A stretch of DNA of 64,000 bases from Annulohypoxylon bovei var. microspora (lineage: Eukaryota > Ascomycota > Sordariomycetes > Xylariales > Hypoxylaceae): assembly GCA_022836615.1 (NCBI GenBank), contig MU405219.1:310001-374000 (forward strand), in the 5' to 3' direction. The position numbers and the translations under genes are program-made. Positions 57,072 through 64,000 of this stretch are shown one piece after another. How positions within the stretch are numbered: the first letter of the stretch is position 1; each line of letters starts with the position of its first letter. The notes below the pieces were generated by a model. That model saw only the letters and a list, made by a program, of their open reading frames with translations, ran no database searches and was not told where the DNA came from.

Positions 57072-58237
57072 TTAGTTCTCACGAGGTCGCTTAGCGCCGT
57101 GGGGATTCTGCCAGTCCGATTGCTGGGTTCCGCCGAAGAATGCCGGGTTAAAGTGCGTAGGTTGCTGGAAGCCCATCATGGGCATTCCCATAGGACCCAT
57201 ACCGCCCATCATGCCGGCGTTCATAGCAGGATTCATGCCGCCACCACGTCCACCTCGCATGCCACCTCCGCGCATACCTCCTCCACCAGGCATCATACCA
57301 CCACGGAAGTTGAAGCCAGGACCGCCGCCTCCACCACCGCCGCCCATGTTACCAAAACCTCCTCCGCCGAAGTTGCCACCTCCCATGTTGTTGTTAAAGC
57401 CGCCAGGGTTGTTGCCATGGAAGCCACCTCCCATGTTGCCTTGGTAGTTACCTCGGAATCCGCCTCGAGGACCATTAAAACCGCCGCGGCCGCGGAAGCC
57501 ACCCCGGTCATTGTAACCTCCCATGGAGGAGCCTCCTCGGGAGCCTCCGTCCTTATTAGCCCGAGCGGGGGCATCCTTAGGAAGTGTCTTGAACGGGTTG
57601 GTGGTATGAGAAGTGTAGATGACCGTCGTCTTCTTGCCACCAGGCTGGCCAAGCTCGGTTGTGACGCCCTCAAACTGGCGCTTGGCGGCAGTGGCAGCCT
57701 GCTGGGAGGTGAACTCTACATAGGCTTGACTACGATAACATTCTGTCAATAAACATTTCAATAGTTTAATCAGAAATATCAAATGACTTACCCCTTAGAT
57801 TTGCCATTGACCTTGTGTTCACTAAAGGTAATGTCCTTCAACTCCTCTTCGCAAGAGGCGCGTCGAATTAAACCGCGGATGTCGTCATCGGTGGTCCACC
57901 ACTGCAACTCGGAGAGGAGAAGGGCGCTGGTAGCGCCAGGGTCGATAGGCCTGTCATCAGATACCTCTTTACGCTTAAGGCTCTGGCTAGGAGTTGCACG
58001 TTCATTGTATGGATACATGTTTTGTTCTTCCTGGTCGTCGTGATGAGAATGTTGGATGGAATCAGGGTTAGAACCGTTGGCTATTGTTATTGAGGAATTA
58101 TTTTCGTATGCGTGGTTGTTGGACTCTTCAGGTTTAGAATCGTCAAGAGCGATAGGGTCCGCGTTCGTTGAGTCAACCGCATCGTTCGCGTCAGGCGCGT
58201 CGCCATAGACATCGATTTCGAAATCCTCGTCCGCCAT
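57072..58237 (-). CDS. RRM and glycine-rich RNA-binding protein, CPSF6/CFIm68-like
   Basis: Two exons (58237-57792, 57729-57072) encode 367 residues. An acidic, Asn/Asp-rich N-terminus (1-90) precedes one RRM at about 103-175 (ALLLSELQWWTTDDDIRGLI), ending in the RNP1 block KSKG|QAYVEF, which is rebuilt by the splice. The WWTTDDDI signature and acidic leader are typical of CPSF6/CFIm68, a subunit of cleavage factor I in mRNA 3'-end processing. Residues from about 205 onward are an RGG/glycine-rich tail with poly-Gly and Met-rich runs (MGGMGPMGMPMMGF), ending KRPREN. Such tails bind RNA and favour condensate formation. CFIm68 proper has an RS-rich C-terminus, so orthology is likely but not certain. 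Confidence 0.87.
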
Positions 58238-59699
58238 TTCGAATTATCCGAATTTTCGATTTGGAAGGAACGGAGTAATAATTAAGGAGAGACTAAGAAG
58301 GAAGGAATAAAAGGTAGGTCTGATATCTGATATCTGTAAAGTGAGGATGTTGTATTCAGAGTAGATACAGGAGGTGCCTGTCGTCTTCGACTCCATATCA
58401 TCAGTCAACCGGAAATACATGATGCGGAATCCTCAGCTAGAAAGATAGAATAAACAAGACAGCAGGAGGAAAAAGAAAATTCTCACAATATCGAATACGT
58501 ACAATTCGCAGCCTTTGACGTGAGATGTCCCCGGCGTGCTGAACCCCTTAAGCAAGTATTCCTCCTTCAACGACGATAGGGCTCTGAACAAATGGAGATA
58601 TCAAAGACGAAGCTCTGTGCTTGCAATCTCTTTGCACTCTTCCTCGAAAGAATATCGCTCTCGCTCGCAGGTCCCTTTTTCCCAATACGTTATATGTTAT
58701 ACCTATGTTATATGTTAAACCGTTACGCGACTCCGATAATGATGGTGTAGTTAGAGTACAGGCAGCTTGATGTCCGACAGGTTATAAAGACGTAGAGCGG
58801 ATAATCCCCAAATCCCTACAAATCTCTCTCTCGCTGCTGTGGGTATGTGTGTATTAGTACAATATTTCTCTCAACCCTCTTATTATCGGATAATAGAGTG
58901 ATGTGGGAAGGAAAGGATTAAAGTCTCTCCTAAAGTAATTCATCAAGTTTAGGAAGGAAGCAAAGTTGGATAGTCTAAGAGTGGTGGTCTAAGAACCAGG
59001 CAAGATGGGATGGAGAAAGGAGTTGTAACGCGTCGTAAGCGACTCAAGGCCAAGGGGTAGAGAGGACTACCTCGATGCGCATAGTCGAGAAGTCGGTCAG
59101 CCTAACGCGCTACACCTGACAAGTATGGAGAAATGGAGTATCGTATGGGTCAAGTAGGTCTTCTCTGTCAAAGTGAATCAAAGACCTGGATGGAAGTGGC
59201 CGTTGGTTTAGATTCGACTGTTAAAAAGTCGCCGATGAGAAGAAAGTTCAAGGGTGAGTAGAGAACCTGAAGGGAGCTTAGCGCTAAAATGGGCAGAGCT
59301 TCGGGACCCGGAAGGCCCACTATAAAAGACTCTAAGGAGCTTTAAAGGTATGGAATGAGGCTGCGGGCAAACAAGGGGAAGAATGGATACATGCATAGAC
59401 CATTTTATTAGCGCTGTACCCTTTTAAAGCTCGATACGAAGGTACGAAGGTACATAATATCCAGCTCACGTGAATGGCTAGCCCAATTTTGGAAATAGCA
59501 TAGAATTTGTGGTCCCTGACACTTACCAGGAAATCTGGCCCTTATCCATCATCACTTACAGTGCAACTCCAAAATCTCCCAACGGCGAAATAACAACTCG
59601 AGTTCCTCCTATCCTAACTGCTACCGACAAAACCTATCTCTCAAATATTACGTTCTTCTATATTAATTACGACTCTACGCCTAATTCTCGCCGTTCACC
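58238..59699. other. 1.5-kb divergent spacer, no gene seen
   Basis: Upstream of both the CPSF6-like gene and SSS1. A repeated ACGAAGGT word occurs near 59440. No coding chain is recognised. Confidence 0.55.
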
Positions 59700-60168
59700 A
59701 TGTCGGAAGTACAAGATCTCCTCGAAATCCCCAAGGACTTCGTCAAGGACGGCACGCAATTCATGACGCGATGCACTAAGCGTATGTCAACCTTTGCATC
59801 ATATTCCCAATTCCCATCTTCAGGCCCTCCAGACTCTTCCATGGGACATCGCGTCGCGACCTCAGTAGGCGAAGACGAAGAGATGAGCAAGAACGAGTGA
59901 GGAGCGGAGCAGAGAAACGACGAGATGTGCACGGGAACAGGAATGAGAATGCTAACGTATACTTCATGCAGCGGACAAGCGAGAATTCATCCAGATCAGC
60001 AAGGCCGTTGGTGTCGGTTTCTTGGTCATGGGTGCTATCGGCTACTTGATAAAACTAAGTATGACCTCCCTCATCCTCTGTACAAGCAAAACAAGCAAAA
60101 CAATCGTTATTAATACGCTTGTTGCAGTTCATATCCCCGTCAACAACATCCTAGTCGGAGCCGCATAG
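59700..60168 (+). CDS. SSS1: Protein translocase SEC61 complex gamma subunit
   Basis: Three exons (59700-59781, 59972-60058, 60128-60168) encode 69 residues. The cytosolic amphipathic helix reads EIPKDFVKDGTQFMTRCTKP and continues DKREFIQISKAVGVGF. The single tail-anchor membrane helix reads LVMGAIGYLIKLIHIPVNNI, ending LVGAA. This is nearly the full SecE/Sec61-gamma consensus. The protein clamps the Sec61 channel in the ER membrane for co- and post-translational import. The junctions C|CG and A|TT are phase-consistent. The first intron (190 bp) contains enough open frame to hide the gene from single-exon scans. Confidence 0.96.
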
Positions 60169-60637
60169 AATGGCATAGCGCAATAACGGTTTCGTTCTAG
60201 GGGTCGGTGTGATGGTGATGGATCACGGCGAAAGGGGGCAGGCGTTTAGTGGATGAGCGTAAAAAAACAAAATGGCGCCTTTAATACCATGCTGCGAGAT
60301 ATCGACAGTAGTGCGATCTTATCTGATATACGAATTCATCGCGACGGAGGTCGAGAAAAAGTTATGGTCTTGTTAGATCATTAAGAGGAACTCGAGCTTA
60401 TGGGATCACAAGACGCCCTTCTATACTGTCTTCCCGAGTTGGGATCTTTCTAGGCCACTGTACAAAATTTCATTGCAATATCCGATCGAAACGAATGATA
60501 TGTAAAATACCGGTCCTAACACCTTGATGCCTTTCATACTTAGAAGCTTCCTAAATGCCTAAATGTTTCGTGCCGTAAATCCGTAAATCATGAATCACCT
60601 ACCAATATCCTAAGTTTTCATGCTCGTCGTCTAAAAC
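60169..60637. other. Spacer between convergent SSS1 and WD40 genes
   Basis: Contains the 3' regions of both transcripts and no gene. Confidence 0.6.
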
Positions 60638-62781
60638 CTATTCGTCGGAGGATTCGTCGTCATTTTCATCTTCCTCATAATCCGAATCGTATCGGGCGAC
60701 ACTACGACCGACGCTCATCGGCCTAAGCTTCTCATCATATCCAGCGCCCATCCGAGGCTCCCCTTCGTCAAATGAGGATTCGTTATAGGAGTGCAACGAG
60801 ACCGTGCCCATAGCATTATCCCAACCGTTCAGCGACGAAGCTATTTCCTATTAGTATTTCTTCTCCCGCTCATTCTATTAGTCAAGCTTACCAGCAATGA
60901 AGGGTGCGTTGGGATGCCAGCTCGCATCCCTCACGACTGTAGACCACCCAGGCAGTCCGCCGTTATAGAACTGACGGAACGAGCCACCTGCCCGCGGCAA
61001 CGTCCGAGCTTGAGATGTCGACTTCCTGACGTCGACGATAGCCGCGATGGTTGCGTCCATATTGTAGATATATACCTTGCCATCGTGGCTACCCGAATAC
61101 ACGTAACGAGAGTTAGTGCTTCCGGGAGGCGAGAAGTGACACCGAATCAATGTCCGGAGAACCTTGTGTCCGCGGAACGTAACAATCGAGTTGTCATCCG
61201 GATGCGGGAACCAGTCTGCGTCGTCGAACTGTCCCCATCGGTAGTCAAATTCGCTGTACCGAGTGTGGCGTCGCGGGTTCAGCTCCTCAAATCTCGCCGT
61301 CGTGTACATCATCTTGAGGTCCCACAGCTTCATACTCTGATCCTTGCCGTTGCTTATCAGATACCTTCCATCATTCTTACTATCAATGTACGTGAGCCCT
61401 TCAATGTGACCCACAAATGCGCCGGCCTCGCGCCCGTCGCCCATGCTCCGCCTATCCCACACTTTGATCGTAGTGTCATCACTTCCCGAATAAAGGATGT
61501 GCGGCGACGATTTATCAGCGAAACACACGGCGTTGACGTCGTCGTCGTGCCCTTCAATCGTATGCAGTACCGTCCGAGACTCGATATCATAGACTACTAT
61601 GGATTTTTTGTTTGTCCCAGCAACAAGCTCCCGTCCATCACCGGAAAACCGAATAGAGAAGATACCAAACCCTCCACGCCACCCCATTCCCCCGCTCGTC
61701 GATAAGTTCAACATGTAAGGATCGCCCGTGTCGTTCGGGTCCGTTGGCGCCAGACAAACATTGCTTTGGATGGAAGTGTATGCTAACCACTTATTGTCTG
61801 GACTCAATGACGCATCCGTCAATGTCCAGGACCCGAACGTGAAGGGTACCGTCTTGTAATGTCGCCAGTTGTAAGGGTTCGAAGTGTCGTACATCCGGAC
61901 CTTCATATCCTTAACACACGCAAAGAAGAAATTACCATCATCCGAGAATTGGCCAGAGTAGACATTATCGTCATAATTGATAATCATCTCGGCATCCGAA
62001 CTAGGTATCATAGACTGCGCCATCAGACCTTGGTTGATTTGGCGAGTTGACCTATTCCCTATGCCCAATTCGCGATCCAATATCCGGCGAGTTAGCCGCT
62101 TCTTCGAGAGAATAGGGGTATAGATATCGTTGACGCCGAAAGTACCGGAATCCATCAGCTCCCTTCCCTTATCGCTTGGAATCTTGGGAAACTTGTCCGG
62201 GTCCAATTCGCGCCTCCGTCTCCGATATCCGAAGTGGAGATCGTCTTCCTCGTCTTCCTCGTCACCCTCACCGAATACTAGGTGGCCAAGGTTGGATCTT
62301 CTAAGGAAGTCTAGAACCTGACGTCGCGATAACAGACCAGTGCGACGACCTACTTATAAAGAGACGGTTAGGACACAAGTGATCAAATGTTAAAGGGCAA
62401 GGACGCACTACTTATTAAGTTAACTAAACGCTGTTGTACGGCTGTTCTTTCGGCATCAGGTAACTGAGAGCCTTCCCCATTACCGCCTTCGTCGTCGTCG
62501 TCGTCATCTCCTACCTGGACTAAGAATTGAATGTTACCCTCTTCAGCGTCTGTAAGTGTTAGTCAGGCGGCAGTTTAATACGGCTATAAGTTTGACGAAC
62601 CGTGAAATTCATCCTCTTCCTCGAATAAGTCATGCCCCATATCATCTTCATCTACCTCCTCCTCCTCCTCTTCGTTATCTTCGTAGTCGGGATCCTGATC
62701 GTCGTCTTCATTGTCTTCAGCATCGACATAGTACTCCGGATGATGGCCTTCGGCATCTTCGGAAGATATTGAACTATTCAT
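60638..62781 (-). CDS. WD40-repeat protein, DCAF11/WDR23 (LEC14B)-like
   Basis: Four exons (62781-62601, 62549-62412, 62349-60892, 60840-60638) encode 659 residues. The N-terminus is very acidic (poly-Glu/Asp, about 20-60), followed by a basic conserved segment (GLLSRRQVLDFLRRSNLGHL). The beta-propeller spans about 210-570, with recognisable repeats: YSGQFSDDGNFFFACVKD, IEGHDDDVNAVCFADKSSPH, ILYSGSDDTTIKVWDRRSMG, FVGHIEGLTYIDSKNDGRYL and YVYSGSHDGKVYIYNMD. The propeller and NQGLMAQSMIPSSDAEMI leader match DCAF11/WDR23, a substrate receptor of CUL4-DDB1 ubiquitin ligases. The C-terminus is again acidic. The first donor is the weak GTTCGT; the other joins use GTAGTG and GTAAGC. A codon sometimes read as a start at 62206 is an internal TTG. 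Confidence 0.88.
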
Positions 62782-64000
62782 CGTGTCTAGACCGTAAGTT
62801 CCGGCTATAGGTAACTAATAACAGTTGATGTATCGGAGTAGGTTATGTAGATTAGGTAGATTATATTACGACAGCGTTCTTGTCGATAGTCAATCCGGTG
62901 TTCGGGCAGTCAAATGAGGTATGTAACAAGAGGTAATAAGATAACAAGAAGACGAATCTCTAGGCAATGCCCAATAAGCAGAAGATTAATTAAGTAGTAA
63001 TTGCGATCAATGATTTGGACCTGCCGAATATCGAATATCTGATATTTCTAAGAAACATCTAAGAACGTACTTTCCCAAAATTTATATGACGACACCGGAA
63101 TTATGAATGGTTTTATGTCAATTCGATCAGTCTTATTTGGCGGGGTGGTTTGATATAGCTTTATCATTATTGCCAAGATAACACTTTAATAGTTCCGATC
63201 CACGCTTGGTAAGAGTCAGAGAAGCCATCGGCTTTTATGCCGGACTTAACAAGAACCCGCTGTCACTCCTTCCGTTCTCCGCTATATATTAATAACAGCT
63301 TATCTTCAAAGTAACAAAGAACAAGGCTATGAGAACGCTGAGATATGGAAAGAAACTGGAAACTGATATATGAAAACAATCTCTTCAATTATATATAATT
63401 ACATACCTATTAGGCGACTGCCTAGGCACCTATGTATATTAATGTTTTATGTTAATGTAACTTTCGAGTTGTCATTTCACAGATTCAAGTTAGTATACTG
63501 TATGATTAACTACGTCCCACCAGTAAGAAGGAAGGTTGTTACTCTAAACGCTTAAACACGGAAGAGTTATCAAAATGCAAAATATTTACATATAACTAAA
63601 ACATATCATTATTCAATTTTCATAAATATCATAATCACATTGCACTTTATCTACCTCTTAGTACATTTTAACTGAGACAATTAGCAACGCCTGAAGGCCG
63701 CGGTTTCCAAGTTTCTTATAATCAGCCGGTCGTTACGAAACACAAAACTCTTCCAACTTTTTCCTCTAGTCACCCTCGTACCGTCCTTCTCAACACAACT
63801 CAATGTTTGCCCCAAGTGTGATGACAATGTCGACCTCTATAACTCACGATGGCAGACAGGAGAACTTATAGCTTTCTTGGTTTTTTATTACCTTTTTCTA
63901 CCTTCATTACATAGGTACCTATATCTAGCTCCATCACGAATCATCGCTTCAAGTCTGAATACGGCTATAATATCTCCTTTTTAACTCGGCGGATATGGAA
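62782..64000. other. Right-edge spacer, no gene seen
   Basis: AT-rich upstream region of the WD40 gene running to the window edge. Only short frames occur; the promoter of the WD40 gene should be at its left end. Confidence 0.55.

Noticed and set aside
57099..57752. 217-codon plus-strand frame across the CPSF6-like gene
   Set aside because: Its Ala/Thr/His-rich composition is the expected antisense product of Gly-rich codons.
60791..61705. 304-codon plus-strand frame over the WD40 gene
   Set aside because: Antisense shadow of a clear beta-propeller coding exon; no domain of its own.
62206..62208. Start of the WD40 gene at the LDPDKFPK segment
   Set aside because: The codon is TTG. The frame continues upstream into conserved sequence and three further exon segments reaching an ATG at 62781.

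Overview
The window looks like nuclear DNA of a filamentous ascomycete (Pezizomycotina, probably Sordariomycetes, perhaps Xylariales). Most genes carry short GT-AG introns of about 55-370 bp. The proteins have clear fungal relatives, 5S rRNA and tRNA genes lie singly between protein genes, and palindromic ACCTAGGT/TACCTA words recur in the spacers. The order-level placement is inference. Exon borders below come from donor and acceptor sites, phase continuity and protein-family continuity, without transcript data.

Layout. 1-7.5 kb: the last two exons of a gene entering from the left, a PDCD5-family gene, COQ4, a MIX17/CHCHD2-type twin-CX9C protein, a divergent ketopantoate-reductase-like protein and the C1D/LRP1 exosome cofactor. 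7.5-15.4 kb: a gene-poor island whose only clear gene is a 5S rRNA at 8781-8899. 15.4-24 kb: mitochondrial D-lactate dehydrogenase, then a 1,411-residue cellular RNA-dependent RNA polymerase of the RNA-silencing type. 24.6-33.1 kb: NAC beta, the tRNA adenosine deaminase TAD1, ribosomal protein L24, an AHP1-like peroxiredoxin and a small NTF2-fold protein. 35.4-39.5 kb: a RAX1-like RGS membrane protein and pantothenate kinase. 40.3-47.5 kb: a tRNA-Val(AAC), an unrecognised two-exon gene with tandem repeats, AIM11, an orphan ORF and a 2OG-Fe(II) oxygenase. 50.7-62.8 kb: ribosomal protein S4, a double-Myb telobox protein, a small four-helix membrane protein, a CPSF6-like RRM/glycine-rich protein, the Sec61 gamma subunit SSS1 and a DCAF11/WDR23-like WD40 protein.

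The genes are mostly core housekeeping functions: translation, RNA processing, mitochondrial biogenesis, coenzyme Q and coenzyme A synthesis. They do not form an obvious biosynthetic or defence cluster. TAD1 and RPL24 share a short divergent promoter, and several neighbours are convergent. I found no intact transposon, CRISPR array or prophage-like element.

The points most worth a second look are a stop-free, in-frame 294-bp intron in the peroxiredoxin gene, the unrecognised repeat-bearing gene at 40.9-42.4 kb, two well-phased GTTCGT donors, the spacer-restricted palindromes, and a lone 5S rRNA gene with a compensated end helix in the gene-poor island.
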